In this document: in pieces, positions 9,935 to 18,637 of the stretch
Layout: each line of letters begins with the position of its first letter
How positions within the stretch are numbered: position 1 is the stretch's first letter
NCBI RefSeq assembly: GCF_001984715.1
Contig: NZ_MSPR01000002.1
Location: 124,001-188,000, forward strand
Length of the DNA stretch: 64,000 nt
Origin: Streptococcus azizii
Lineage (GTDB): Bacteria > Bacillota > Bacilli > Lactobacillales > Streptococcaceae
Direction: 5' to 3'
Translations under genes and position numbers: made by a program
Notes under the pieces: model-generated
What the model saw: the letters and a program-made list of their open reading frames with translations, nothing else
Told to the model about the DNA's origin: nothing
Databases searched by the model: none

Positions 9935-10150
9935 TCAACGATAGCTATCTCTGAGGATATTGTCTTTTCATACTAGAATAGACCATTTTATGGAATCAAA
10001 AACTGAACTGGCTACAAAACCGTGCAGACTACTGCTCGACAAGGCGAGTGGTACTATCAACATTCGATAGCTAATGAGGAGTCTCAACGGGGGCGGACTC
10101 CATCCTGGTAGATTCAAAAAATCCAATACACTCAACGGCTGGTGACCATG

Positions 10151-10666
10151 TTACAAGCCTGGTGCTTGTCCTAATTCTGCTTGAAGCATCCAAATGTGTT
10201 TTTCAAGGCTTGCTTTTGCACCGTTGAAAATGTCATTTGTTACATCGTCTCCTTCTTCATCTGTCACATCTAATCCTTGTTGGAACAAACCGACAAGATA
10301 ACGAAAGACCTCTACAACACGACCCAGTTGCTCCTCCATAGACAAGCTATAGTCTCCTGGTACTTCTTTTAGCTGACTTTGGTCACTAAATTCCTTCAAG
10401 GTAGAAAACGGTGCTCCACCCAAGGTGATCAGACGCTCACTGATCTCATCGAGGTAGCCATCCAACTCCTCCATATAGTCATCCATTTTAGGATGCCATA
10501 CAAGGAAGCCACGTCCACGCATGTACCAATGTACCTGGTGCAAGATAGAATGTGCAACTGACAAGTCAGCGACTGCTTGGTTCAAAAGAGCCTTTGTTTC
10601 TGGTTCTACTTGCGGTTTTGCAAAGCTCGCAATTTCCGCTGGTGATTGATGGAATGTATTCATCAT
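10151..10666 (-). CDS. dpr: Dps-like peroxide resistance protein Dpr
   Basis: Dpr is a dodecameric mini-ferritin that oxidises and stores iron, protecting catalase-negative streptococci from Fenton chemistry. I set the start at the tandem Met codons (10666; 171 residues, [12 protein letters not shown]) because they follow an AAGAAGG ribosome site; the longer frame would read through the PerR operator. The ferroxidase signature is clear: [20 protein letters not shown] with downstream D and E residues at the dimer interface. The sequence is very close to what I recall of S. suis Dpr, which is the main basis for the species suggestion. Confidence 0.96.
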   Translation of the reverse strand: MMNTFHQSPAEIASFAKPQVEPETKALLNQAVADLSVAHSILHQVHWYMRGRGFLVWHPKMDDYMEELDGYLDEISERLITLGGAPFSTLKEFSDQSQLKEVPGDYSLSMEEQLGRVVEVFRYLVGLFQQGLDVTDEEGDDVTNDIFNGAKASLEKHIWMLQAELGQAPGL

Positions 10667-10689
10667 ATAGGTTACCTTCTTTCTCTTAT

Positions 10690-10704
10690 TTATAATCATT
10701 ATAA
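10690..10704 (-). promoter_or_regulatory. PerR box upstream of dpr
   Basis: TTATAATCATTATAA is a perfect match to the Firmicute PerR operator TTATAATNATTATAA. It lies 24 bp upstream of the dpr start. PerR repression of dpr, relieved by peroxide, is established in streptococci; the site here is read directly. Confidence 0.93.
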
Positions 10705-10798
10705 ATAAAGGATAGGAAAATTGCAAGTATTTCGACTTTTATGAGAAAAGTTTCAATATTCACAGGAAACAAAGAAACCATTTTAGGATAAAATGCGG

Positions 10799-10804
10799 TA
10801 TAAT
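10799..10804 (+). promoter_or_regulatory. -10 element for the phosphatase gene
   Basis: TATAAT lies 30 bp before the start codon at 10834, with no good -35. A purine-rich AAGGAGGGAG ribosome site follows. Confidence 0.45.
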
Positions 10805-10833
10805 AGAAGAGAAGAATAAGGAGGGAGTGGGGT

Positions 10834-11253
10834 ATGAAAAAAATCGTCTTTGTCTGTCTTGGAAATATTTGTCGCAGTCCCATGGCTGAATTTGTCATGA
10901 AAAATCTCACAGATCAGATCATCGTGGAAAGTCGGGCGACATCATCATGGGAGCACGGTAATCCCATTCATAAGGGGACTCGACAGATCCTGCAAGAACA
11001 CCAAATCCCCTATGACTCACATAAGCGTTCGCAGCAGATTAGCCTAGCCCTTGCAGAAGAATATGACTACATCATCGGTATGGATAGTCAGAATATGGCA
11101 GACCTGAAAAAGATGCTGCCAACCAGCTTACATGATAAACTCTATCCTTTTGCCCAAACAAGTGTCCCAGACCCTTGGTATACCGGAGATTTTGAGGAAA
11201 CCTACCGCATGGTAAGTGCTGGTTGCCTAGCCTGGAAGAATCGCTTGTTGTAG
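10834..11253 (+). CDS. Low-molecular-weight protein-tyrosine phosphatase
   Basis: A cytoplasmic phosphatase of the LMW-PTP family, which in Gram-positives acts on phosphotyrosine proteins such as those of capsule regulation. The 139-residue product carries the P-loop CLGNICRS at residues 8-15 (nucleophile Cys8, Arg14) and the general-acid DPW near residue 112. The length is slightly short of the usual 145-155 residues. It is read divergently from dpr and lies 67 bp ahead of a MORN protein and an acyltransferase, a surface-related group. It is not next to a capsule cluster in this window. Confidence 0.9.
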   Translation: MKKIVFVCLGNICRSPMAEFVMKNLTDQIIVESRATSSWEHGNPIHKGTRQILQEHQIPYDSHKRSQQISLALAEEYDYIIGMDSQNMADLKKMLPTSLHDKLYPFAQTSVPDPWYTGDFEETYRMVSAGCLAWKNRLL

Positions 11254-11320
11254 GTATAAACAATTTTATTCCCCTCCTAAAAATGATAGTATAAAAGAAC
11301 GACTAGAAAAGAGAAGATCT

Positions 11321-11749
11321 ATGAATAAGTTGATTCATCATCTGCAAACGATCGATGTAAAGAATCTACCGTCCTACCTGACACGTTCTAGGATTGAAAA
11401 GGCCTGCGTTGCCCTCATAATCCTCTGTGCCTTGTCAGTATTTCTCGGACGCATTCCACGCCAGCAAACACTAAGCCTAGATAGTGGAAAAATCACCTAT
11501 CACGGCACAGTCATTGCTAGTAAACTATCTGGGCAAGGCACCCTTACCTTTGAAAATGGTGATACCTACAAAGGACAGTTTAAAAATGGTATGTTTGATG
11601 GCAAGGGAACCTTTCGCTCTGCCAGTGGCTGGACCTACGAGGGAGAGTTTAAAAACGGCATTGCAGACGGCGAGGGAAAACTGACCACTCAAGCAAAGGT
11701 TATCTACGAAGGAACATTCAAACAAGGAATTTATCAACATGCGAATTAA
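11321..11749 (+). CDS. Membrane-anchored MORN-repeat protein
   Basis: The 142-residue protein has a cytoplasmic N-terminus, one hydrophobic helix at about 27-45, and an outward C-terminal part made of three to four MORN repeats (recurring G-x-G-x-x-x-F-x-x-G-x-x-Y-x-G-x-F pattern, such as GDTYKGQFKNGMFDGKGTF). MORN repeats usually bind lipids or proteins; the target here is unknown. The frame overlaps the start of the following acyltransferase gene by 11 bp, so the two are almost certainly co-expressed and may act together at the membrane. Confidence 0.75.
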   Translation: MNKLIHHLQTIDVKNLPSYLTRSRIEKACVALIILCALSVFLGRIPRQQTLSLDSGKITYHGTVIASKLSGQGTLTFENGDTYKGQFKNGMFDGKGTFRSASGWTYEGEFKNGIADGEGKLTTQAKVIYEGTFKQGIYQHAN

Positions 11750-13568
11750 ATGGCTTTCAACAATACGAGTACTGGGAATGCTCTTTGTCCTACTCTATCA
11801 CTTCTATCTCTCACGTTTTCCAGGCGGCTTTGTCGGAGTAGACCTCTTTTTCACCCTATCTGGCTATCTGACAACCGCCTTATTTTTAGATGAATATGCC
11901 CGTCATCAAACGATTGATTTCAAACGATTTTTCAAGCGTCGCTTTTATCGGATTTTTCCACCAGTTGTCCTCACACTTCTCGTTACAACACCGTTTGCTC
12001 TGCTAGTCCGTAACGATTTTATTGCCGGAATTGGACAGCAACTGATGGCTGCACTAGGGTTCATGACCAATTTCTTTGAACTCTTAGCAGGAGCTTCTTA
12101 TGAAAATCAATTCACACCACACCTCTTCCTTCACACTTGGAGCCTGGCTATTGAAGTTCATTTTTATCTCATCTGGGCATTGATTATCTGGGGGATAGCA
12201 CGGTTTGCAAAAACGCTGGGACAGCTCCGCGGTATACTATTTCTTACCTCTAGCGGCCTTTTCCTCATCAGCTTTCTAGCCATGTTCATTTCGAGCTTCT
12301 TTGTCAACAGTTTCTCAACCATTTATTTTGCGACATGGCCCCATATCTTCCCATTTTTCTTAGGAAGTATGCTGGCTAGTTTAACAGGGCTAAAAAGCCT
12401 CACTCGGCCATTTGAACGAGTGATTGCCAAATGGAATCTAACACACACACTGGCTGTCCTTGCAGCTGGTTTAGGCCTTGAACTACTTCTCCTTCTTGTC
12501 TTAAAATTTGACAGCATTTGGACCTATCTATTCGGATTTCTCCTTTCAAGCCTAGCTACAGCTGCTATGATTTATGCCGCTCGCGTCCTGCATGAAAAGA
12601 CGGAAACGGTGAAAGAACCCGCTATCCTAATCTTTTTCTCCAACATTTCCTACGGTATCTACCTCTTTCACTGGCCATTTTACATCATCTTTTCTCAGGT
12701 GCTTAATCACACACTCGCTGTGCTACTCACCTTAACCTTCTCCATTCTATTGGCAAGCCTCTCCTTCTATGTGCTAGAGCCTTTCCTTGCTGGAAAAAAG
12801 GGGCAAGTATTCAACATCGAACTCGACCTCAGACCATATGCAAGATGGATTTGGGCTACTGCTACCAGCCTGCTAGTTGTAGCGCTTGGCATCAGCCTAT
12901 TTGCTCCTGCCTTGGGAAATTTTGAACGGGAGTCGCTCATCAATAATCTGTATCAATCCAATAACCGTATGGGACAAACCCTACAGCTGGCTCAAAGAGG
13001 CAAGGCTTCTTCTTTTGAGGTGACAGAAGGATTGACAATTATTGGTGATTCCGTCACCTTACGCTCAACCGAGCAACTCACTGCTCTCTTCCCTGCTGCT
13101 TTTATAGATGCCCAAGGGAGCCGTAATGTCGCTCAGGCGGCCGAGATTCTCCAAAACAACATTGATAATCAGGCACTCATGAAAGATGTTGTCATCGCGA
13201 CAGGGGTTAATATTGTCTATAGCTATAAGGAGGACCTTGAGAACATCATCTCCATTCTTCCAAATGGACACCATCTCATTCTAGTCACTCCTTACGACGG
13301 AAACTCCGCCCAATATAGCGACCCGGTTGCCGAGCAATATGCGAATTATGTTCGTGAACTAGCTAAAAACTACGATTTCATTGCGGTTGCTGATTGGAAT
13401 ACCGTCGCTAAGAATAACCCTCAAATTTGGGTTGGAACGGATAACATTCACTATGGTAGTAATCACGAGACCACCGTTGAGGGAGCAAGGCTCTTTGCAC
13501 AAACCATCAAATCTGCACTGGAGCAAGTAGAGAAACAACCTGTTAAAAATATTGGAAACAGCGACTAA
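11739..13568 (+). CDS. OatA-type membrane acyltransferase with SGNH domain
   Basis: A two-domain O-acyltransferase of the acyltransferase-3/SGNH class, which moves acetyl groups through the membrane and adds them to surface polymers such as peptidoglycan or polysaccharide. The 609-residue product has an N-terminal block of about ten or eleven membrane helices (residues 5-390) with the conserved region around LYHFYLSRFPGGFVGVD, and an extracellular SGNH hydrolase-like domain from about residue 425 (IIGDSVTLRS with the Ser nucleophile; catalytic Asp/His pair in DNIHYGSNH near 568-576). OatA, which acetylates muramic acid, is the best-known relative; the substrate here is not proven. Confidence 0.9.
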   Translation: MRIKWLSTIRVLGMLFVLLYHFYLSRFPGGFVGVDLFFTLSGYLTTALFLDEYARHQTIDFKRFFKRRFYRIFPPVVLTLLVTTPFALLVRNDFIAGIGQQLMAALGFMTNFFELLAGASYENQFTPHLFLHTWSLAIEVHFYLIWALIIWGIARFAKTLGQLRGILFLTSSGLFLISFLAMFISSFFVNSFSTIYFATWPHIFPFFLGSMLASLTGLKSLTRPFERVIAKWNLTHTLAVLAAGLGLELLLLLVLKFDSIWTYLFGFLLSSLATAAMIYAARVLHEKTETVKEPAILIFFSNISYGIYLFHWPFYIIFSQVLNHTLAVLLTLTFSILLASLSFYVLEPFLAGKKGQVFNIELDLRPYARWIWATATSLLVVALGISLFAPALGNFERESLINNLYQSNNRMGQTLQLAQRGKASSFEVTEGLTIIGDSVTLRSTEQLTALFPAAFIDAQGSRNVAQAAEILQNNIDNQALMKDVVIATGVNIVYSYKEDLENIISILPNGHHLILVTPYDGNSAQYSDPVAEQYANYVRELAKNYDFIAVADWNTVAKNNPQIWVGTDNIHYGSNHETTVEGARLFAQTIKSALEQVEKQPVKNIGNSD

Positions 13569-13574
13569 TAAACT

Positions 13575-13623
13575 AACAAACCAAGATTGAGGACCCGTAA
13601 TCGAGAGCCAATCTTGGTTTGTT
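13575..13623. terminator. Bidirectional terminator
   Basis: A 15-bp perfect stem (AACAAACCAAGATTG and its complement) with a loop of about 19 nt. It ends in a U-rich run on the plus strand and has A-rich sequence on the other side. It separates the convergent acyltransferase and PAP2 genes. Confidence 0.8.
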
Positions 13624-13645
13624 TTTATTGTTGACTTAAATTCCC

Positions 13646-14296
13646 CTATTTCTGTTTTCCCTGAAACCGCCACTGAAACCGCAAACGATCATAGAATGGA
13701 AAGAGAAGCTGTAACAGAGCGATAGCTAATAGCCATCCTCCGATAATATCCGTTGGATAATGAACGCCGACATAGATTCGAGAAAGTCCGACGAGCATGG
13801 CAAGGATGAGCAAGCCTATCTGCATAAGGCACTTTCTGCTACCTTTTTTCAAGTGTTGCTGAAGTAAAATGACCATGACACCTGCCATCATCAAGGTAGA
13901 AGCCGCATGCCAGCTCGGAAATGAGTAACCAGTTGTATCAATCAACCACTCGATACTAGGTCTAGGGCGTTGGTAGACATATTTCAAGGCTGTCGACATA
14001 GCTCCCATCACTGCAAAACTCAACAGTATAAAGTAGCTTTCCATCTTCCAATTCTTTTGGTAACAAAAAAATGCAACAGCTAAACAAATGGGTAATAGAA
14101 CCGCTACATTCCCAAGTAGGGTAATCTTGGTCCAAAATAGGGTCGTAAGCGCCGAAAGATTCCCTCGTAAGGCTGTCTGTATGCTGCTGTCAAAGCTCAC
14201 CAGTTGCTGAGGATAGAATCTTACCACGTAGCCTAGCATTACAAAAAAGAGGGCTGCAAAAGAAGCATTTCGGAAGTAAAGTTGTGTCTGTTTCAT
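13646..14296 (-). CDS. PAP2-family lipid phosphatase
   Basis: An integral membrane phosphatase of the type 2 phosphatidic-acid/undecaprenyl-diphosphate family. The 216-residue protein has about six hydrophobic helices and the three PAP2 motifs: KYVYQRPRPS, SFPSWHAAS and SRIYVGVHYPTD. The middle motif has Trp where most members have Gly (PSGH becomes PSWH); the catalytic His is kept. The likely role is phospholipid or bactoprenyl-phosphate recycling; substrate unknown. It is transcribed from upstream of ribU, with 23 bp between them, so it may share the FMN-controlled transcript. Confidence 0.88.
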   Translation of the reverse strand: MKQTQLYFRNASFAALFFVMLGYVVRFYPQQLVSFDSSIQTALRGNLSALTTLFWTKITLLGNVAVLLPICLAVAFFCYQKNWKMESYFILLSFAVMGAMSTALKYVYQRPRPSIEWLIDTTGYSFPSWHAASTLMMAGVMVILLQQHLKKGSRKCLMQIGLLILAMLVGLSRIYVGVHYPTDIIGGWLLAIALLQLLFPFYDRLRFQWRFQGKQK

Positions 14297-14319
14297 ATAA
14301 GAAGTATCTACTAATTTTT

Positions 14320-14877
14320 TTACAATTTCCTTAAAATTGGCTGACCTGCACGATACACTGCATAAAAGACCAGTGAGAACAGCATACCTTCTAAGAGATT
14401 AAAGGGCAAGACCATACCAAATAAATAGTTGTTCACTCCTAAAATCTGCCCAATGTCAAAATGAGCAAATGTTGCGTAAACTGGAATAGCATACACATAG
14501 TTTAACATCAGCATGACCAGTGTCAGACCTATGGTAGCTACACTGGAAGCGATAAGGTACTGTCTCAATGTCTGCTTCTTACTCCATATCGCATACAGGG
14601 CAACCATAAAGACGGCGAGGGCTGCGATGTTCATGGGCAGCCCTATCACTGTCGACGGACCGTTATTATTGAATAAAAACTTGAGAATCGTCCGTATGAA
14701 GAGAATACTAAAGGCCGAACCTAAATCTAACATCAACATTCCGATTAAGATAGGAATAATTGAAAAATCAATTTCCAAGAAACTAGCTGATGGAATCAAG
14801 GGAAATTTTAAGTACATGAGCAGAAAGGAAACTGCTGAGAGAATGGCAATGAGCGCCATTTTACGTGTATTTGTCAT
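14320..14877 (-). CDS. ribU: Riboflavin ECF transporter S component RibU
   Basis: RibU is the membrane riboflavin-binding subunit that works with the shared ECF energy-coupling module. The 185-residue protein is mostly hydrophobic with five to six predicted helices and the N-terminal ECF-type start (MALIAILSAVSFLLMY). An FMN riboswitch sits directly upstream on the same strand, which makes the substrate assignment strong. No ECF ATPase genes are nearby, as expected for group II ECF systems. Confidence 0.93.
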   Translation of the reverse strand: MTNTRKMALIAILSAVSFLLMYLKFPLIPSASFLEIDFSIIPILIGMLMLDLGSAFSILFIRTILKFLFNNNGPSTVIGLPMNIAALAVFMVALYAIWSKKQTLRQYLIASSVATIGLTLVMLMLNYVYAIPVYATFAHFDIGQILGVNNYLFGMVLPFNLLEGMLFSLVFYAVYRAGQPILRKL

Positions 14878-15259
14878 CTTCTTCCTCCAATTTTTAACAA
14901 ATTAGAGAAGTGGAGAGCGACTCTATCGCGCATTTTCAACCTCTGAAAACAGCTTTTGGCTTCCAGATTATTGGTACGACCAATCCATCGTTCTCCGTCT
15001 TCTCCCATCCAGACTATACTGTCGGTTGTGGAATTGCACCACATCAGCTTACGCTCGCGGACTATCACCGCCGGTAGGGAATCACACCCTGCCCCGAAGA
15101 CCTATACTCTCCAAAAATCAACATCATGCAAAGCAAGCCTACCAACCATAACGGATCGGCTCTCAAGGCTAGAAGTTAATCCTTTTCTAAGTATGTGTTA
15201 GTGCATCATTCCACTAACTATTTCTCATGATACCAAAAAAGACTTGCTAAGGCAAGTCC
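14878..15259. other. ribU leader region
   Basis: The 382-bp space between ribU and trmL has no gene. It carries the FMN riboswitch and, between it and ribU, an expression platform of about 110 nt. The part nearest trmL (15103-15259) contains the leader start and the trmL 3' end. Confidence 0.7.
14990..15102 (-). ncRNA. FMN riboswitch (RFN element)
   Basis: Read on the minus strand, the leader contains the conserved RFN blocks in order: TCTTCGGGGCAGGGTG, ATTCCCTACCGGCGGT, an AGTCCGCGAGC segment, GTGCAATTCCACAACCG and ACAGTATAGTCTGGATGGGAG. It starts about 225 nt before ribU. FMN binding is expected to reduce ribU expression. Confidence 0.96.
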
Positions 15260-15802
15260 CTACTTCAATTTGTCACTCTCATACTGGTGAACTAAGTCTA
15301 ACCCTACAAACGCCTGCTGACGTAAGGCTTCGTAGATAATCATGCAGACAGCATTGGACACATTGAGACTGCGAACATGCTCATCATTCATCGGAATTCG
15401 GAGGGCTTTTTCTGGACGATTTCTCATAAAGTCCTCAGGTAGGCCCTTATCCTCACGACCGAAGATAAAATAATGGTGACAACCATCGTTGTAAACTTCA
15501 TCAGAATAGGTCTTTTCTGCAAATTTAGAAATCAAATGGAGCTTGCCATCTCCAATCTGACTCATAAAATCATCTAAACCATCATAAAAGTGAACTTCCA
15601 GCTTGTCCCAATAGTCCAGACCAGCCCGTTTCATCTTGCGATCATCAATAGGAAAGCCCATCGGTTTGATAATATGAAGCGGACTATTGGTTGCAGCACA
15701 GGTACGAGCAATATTGCCTGTATTTTGCGGAATTTGTGGCTCAAACAAGACCACATGATTGTAGGATTGTGTCTCTTGATAGGATAATTCTTCGATATTC
15801 AT
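15260..15802 (-). CDS. trmL: tRNA (cytidine(34)-2'-O)-methyltransferase TrmL
   Basis: A SPOUT-family methyltransferase that 2'-O-methylates the wobble base of tRNA-Leu. The 180-residue protein has the family motifs: [17 protein letters not shown] near the N-terminus, a central [10 protein letters not shown], and the C-terminal knot motif [17 protein letters not shown]. It has its own promoter and an unusually long leader. Confidence 0.93.
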   Translation of the reverse strand: MNIEELSYQETQSYNHVVLFEPQIPQNTGNIARTCAATNSPLHIIKPMGFPIDDRKMKRAGLDYWDKLEVHFYDGLDDFMSQIGDGKLHLISKFAEKTYSDEVYNDGCHHYFIFGREDKGLPEDFMRNRPEKALRIPMNDEHVRSLNVSNAVCMIIYEALRQQAFVGLDLVHQYESDKLK

Positions 15803-15959
15803 CGTCTTTCCTCATACTCTTTCTGATATACTACTTATCTCATTGCAAAAAAATAGCCACACTGCCCGGAGTCAAGCTCAGCAAACAGCATGGTGAATGA
15901 GGATTTCATTCACTTAAATCACAACAGGTTTGATTTAAATCAATGAAAATCTTGTTTCC

Positions 15960-15988
15960 ATTATAACGCAAGCAGGTGGACGCGTCAA
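15960..15988 (-). promoter_or_regulatory. trmL promoter
   Basis: Minus-strand TTGACG (15983-15988), a 17-bp spacer and TATAAT (15960-15965) form a near-consensus housekeeping promoter. It predicts a leader of about 150 nt before trmL. Confidence 0.75.
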
Positions 15989-16152
15989 GCAATACCGTTA
16001 AAATTTTCTAATTTTTGAACCTTACCCATTTTATCTTTGCTATCTCTAAGTCATCAAACTAGGGAAAAGAGGTTTTCTAATGCTCTAGAACTCCTTACAC
16101 ATACCACTTTTTAAGAAGGGGAAGATAGTCCCATCCCCCTGACACGGGGAAC

Positions 16153-16260
16153 TATAGTCGTTTAGTTTATCTTTTATTACTTCGTTAACTCACTTTGCCG
16201 TACTCTAAGTACAGCCTGCAGCTCGTTGCCTAGTACTAAAAGCAAACTAAACATACTATA
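16153..16260 (+). repeat. 108-bp MITE-like element, copy 1
   Basis: The ends form imperfect terminal inverted repeats (TATAGTCGTTTAGTTT against AAACTAAACATACTATA). A second nearly identical 108-bp copy lies in inverted orientation at 55643-55750. There is no coding capacity. Partial relatives occur near 9700 and 41590. Confidence 0.75.
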
Positions 16261-16400
16261 CAATCAAAGACCAAAGACTCGTTCACCTTATTTAAAGGGA
16301 ATAGAGTGAAAACTTCCATTGGAGTTTTTCATCCCATTAAGAGCAGTTAAGCAACTATCAAGAGTATCCGAATACCTTTGGTCTGACACTCGTGAGAGGG

Positions 16401-16643
16401 CTACTCTTTTGTCTGCTGTCGTTTCAAGCTAAAGGTATCTGGTACCGGGTCTTTTCCTCCTGCTACAAAGGGATGACAGCGTAATATACGGGCAAGCCCC
16501 ATCAAAAAACCGCTCAGTCCATGCTGTTGTAGCGCCTCAATCATATAGGTTGAACAAGTTGGTTGATAGCGACAACTAGGAGGAAAAAGAGGGGAGAGAA
16601 AGCGCTGATACAGGCGTACAAAACCAATCAAGATAGTCGTCAT
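16401..16643 (-). CDS. yidD: Membrane protein insertion efficiency factor YidD
   Basis: A small membrane-associated protein that assists YidC-dependent insertion. The 80-residue product has the family core [20 protein letters not shown] with its conserved cysteines, then AxxxxG and a C-terminal CHPF. It is the last gene of a nine-gene overlapping chain and overlaps rluB by 4 bp (ATGA). Confidence 0.93.
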   Translation of the reverse strand: MTTILIGFVRLYQRFLSPLFPPSCRYQPTCSTYMIEALQQHGLSGFLMGLARILRCHPFVAGGKDPVPDTFSLKRQQTKE

Positions 16644-17371
16644 TTTTTCTGCTTCTTCGCCACAGCAAGGGTATGGAGCTTACTGATGTCTTTTTTATTT
16701 AATTTACGGGATTCTCCTGGACGAAGGCCTCTTAAATCGAGATTTCCAAAGCGAGTCCGCGACAGCTTGTCTACCTGCAAACCAACAGCTTCAAACATCT
16801 TTTTAACCTGATGATTGCGCCCTTCATGAATGGTCAATTCTATGACCGAGCGATTCTTCACTGGATCCACCTTCAAAATCTTATAGACAGCTGGCTTTGT
16901 TTTTTTCCCGTCAATGATAACGCCGCGCGTCAAGGGACGCAACACTTCTTTATTAGCGACCCCTTTTACACGCGCTACATAGACCTTGTCAATCTCGTTA
17001 CGTGGGTGAATCATTTCATCCGTAAAGTCTCCATCATTGGTCAGGATTAAGAGCCCTGACGTATCCCAGTCTAAGCGTCCCACAGGATAAATCCGCTCGG
17101 TAACCTGCGGCAAAAGATCGATCACTGTCTTTCTCCCCTTATCATCTGATACACTTGAGATGACCCCGCGTGGTTTATTGAGGAGATAGTAAACCTTTTC
17201 CTCGTTATAGATTGGTTGCCCCTCCACTTCAACTCGGTCACCCGATTTAATGATGGTACCAAGCTCACGTACAACCTGACCATTGACCATCACCAAGCCC
17301 TGCTTAATCAGCTCTTCAGCCTTTCTACGACTAGCTACACCAGCATGAGCGATATATTTATTGATTCTCAT
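16640..17371 (-). CDS. rluB: 23S rRNA pseudouridine synthase RluB
   Basis: RluB makes a pseudouridine at 23S rRNA position 2605 (E. coli numbering). The 243-residue protein has an N-terminal S4 RNA-binding domain ([20 protein letters not shown]) and the RsuA/RluB catalytic motif [17 protein letters not shown] around residues 97-113, with the catalytic Asp. The C-terminus is basic. The gene overlaps scpB by 14 bp. Confidence 0.93.
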   Translation of the reverse strand: MRINKYIAHAGVASRRKAEELIKQGLVMVNGQVVRELGTIIKSGDRVEVEGQPIYNEEKVYYLLNKPRGVISSVSDDKGRKTVIDLLPQVTERIYPVGRLDWDTSGLLILTNDGDFTDEMIHPRNEIDKVYVARVKGVANKEVLRPLTRGVIIDGKKTKPAVYKILKVDPVKNRSVIELTIHEGRNHQVKKMFEAVGLQVDKLSRTRFGNLDLRGLRPGESRKLNKKDISKLHTLAVAKKQKK

Positions 17372-17933
17372 CTTCTTCTATCTCTTTTCTTTCCAAGAAT
17401 AATTCGGTTTCTTCATCTACCAAATTGAGTGCTGACACATCCGGTAATTCTTCCAACTGATTGATGCCCATATAATCGAGAAAATACTCTGTCGTGATGT
17501 ATAAATTCGGACGTCCCAATACCTCTTTCTTACCATTTTCCCGAATCAGATCAAAGGCTTGCAACTTGCTGATTGCTCCACTTGAATTGACCCCGCGAAT
17601 ACTATCAACCTCAATCCTTGTAATGGGTTGCTTGTAAGCGATGATGGATAAGGTTTCTAGTAAGGCACGTGACATGGACTGGTTCATCGGTGTTTTAGCA
17701 TAGGTACGTAGAAGGTCTGCAAACTCTTTTTTCGTGACCAATTTATAGCGATTGGACGACTCTAAAATAGCAAGACCAGACTGGCTATCTTCTTGATATT
17801 TTTGGCTTAACTTTTCAAGCTGTTGTATCACGGCTGAAGGCTGTAACTCTAGCATTTCAGCCATATTGCGCACCGTCAAACCTTCTTCTCCTGCCACAAA
17901 TAACAGCACCTCAATTTCAGCTAATCGGCTCAT
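17358..17933 (-). CDS. scpB: Segregation and condensation protein ScpB
   Basis: ScpB is a kleisin-associated winged-helix protein of the SMC-ScpAB condensin. The 191-residue product has two winged-helix units and the family core [20 protein letters not shown] at about 91-110. It overlaps scpA by 4 bp (ATGA), matching the fixed stoichiometry of the complex. Confidence 0.95.
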   Translation of the reverse strand: MSRLAEIEVLLFVAGEEGLTVRNMAEMLELQPSAVIQQLEKLSQKYQEDSQSGLAILESSNRYKLVTKKEFADLLRTYAKTPMNQSMSRALLETLSIIAYKQPITRIEVDSIRGVNSSGAISKLQAFDLIRENGKKEVLGRPNLYITTEYFLDYMGINQLEELPDVSALNLVDEETELFLERKEIEEDENQ

Positions 17934-18637
17934 TCTTCACTCCTTATCAAGTAAATCTCTCCAAAATTCTCTGTCTGCTCCACGGTCACCTCCTGACCCT
18001 TGACCATTTCAAGAGTAGCTAAAAAAATCGTAATCACTTCATTCAAGTCGCGACTCTGAACAAATAATTGCCGCAAAGCCAAGCGTTTCCCTGATTGGAA
18101 CTGACTGCGCACCCGTTCCATCATATCCTCGATTTTGTATTCATCCGGTGCGATGGTCGTATGGGTTCTACGCAATTCTTCCTGCTTCTCAGCCATGACC
18201 TTTGAAAAGGCAAGAAAAATGTCAATCACTGACTTGTCTTGGGTCAAGGTCACATCATCATAGACCAGCTCCAGCTTGGGCTTAGAAAAATAATGTGCTC
18301 GTTCATCATGCTGTTCTTTTAATTTCTCACTGAGAGCCTTGAAGGTACGATACTCCTCTAATTGTGACAGCAATTCTTGCTCAGGATCATCCACCATTTC
18401 TTCTGCTTCAACGATTTTAGGCAACAGTCTACGGCTCTTGATTAGCATCAGCTGACTGGCCATGACCATATATTCTCCTGCGACTTCAAGACGCATGGCT
18501 TGCAGGGTTGCGATATAGGCAAGGTACTGCTCAATCACTTCGGTAATCGGAACTTCATAGATATCCATTTGATATTTAGATACCAGATGAAGGAGCAAAT
18601 CAAGCGGGCCTTCAAAATCCTTTAGTTTAATATCCAT
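17930..18637 (-). CDS. scpA: Segregation and condensation protein ScpA
   Basis: ScpA is the kleisin subunit that bridges SMC heads in chromosome condensation and segregation. The 235-residue product starts with the canonical [12 protein letters not shown] segment and has the [11 protein letters not shown] motif around residues 65-75 and a C-terminal winged-helix. It overlaps the XerD-like gene by 11 bp. Confidence 0.95.
   Translation of the reverse strand: MDIKLKDFEGPLDLLLHLVSKYQMDIYEVPITEVIEQYLAYIATLQAMRLEVAGEYMVMASQLMLIKSRRLLPKIVEAEEMVDDPEQELLSQLEEYRTFKALSEKLKEQHDERAHYFSKPKLELVYDDVTLTQDKSVIDIFLAFSKVMAEKQEELRRTHTTIAPDEYKIEDMMERVRSQFQSGKRLALRQLFVQSRDLNEVITIFLATLEMVKGQEVTVEQTENFGEIYLIRSEE

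Larger units (their letters stand above)
9323..10150. other. Intergenic region with repeats between esxA and dpr
   Basis: No convincing gene is present. From left to right it holds the esxA promoter, an AT-rich stretch, a tandem TATGTTTTATAG repeat near 9671-9702 joined to a fragment of the 108-bp MITE-like element (TTTAGTTTGCTTTTAGTAC), a 29-bp palindrome (9739-9767), the end of a composite repeat (9770-9820), the dpr terminator (9911-9934), and a 200-bp stretch (9960-10140) with three successive small hairpins that I could not identify. Confidence 0.6.
15803..16400. other. Intergenic region with MITE-like element
   Basis: No gene is visible. It contains the structured trmL leader, with an inverted repeat built on GTGAATGA near 15891-15912, the trmL promoter, a 108-bp MITE-like element (16153-16260), and a palindromic AACTTCCATTGGAGTTTTT module (near 16311-16330) like those in the composite repeats. 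Confidence 0.6.

Noticed and set aside
14513..14905. 130-codon frame antisense to ribU
   Set aside because: It lies opposite ribU, which is supported by its FMN riboswitch.
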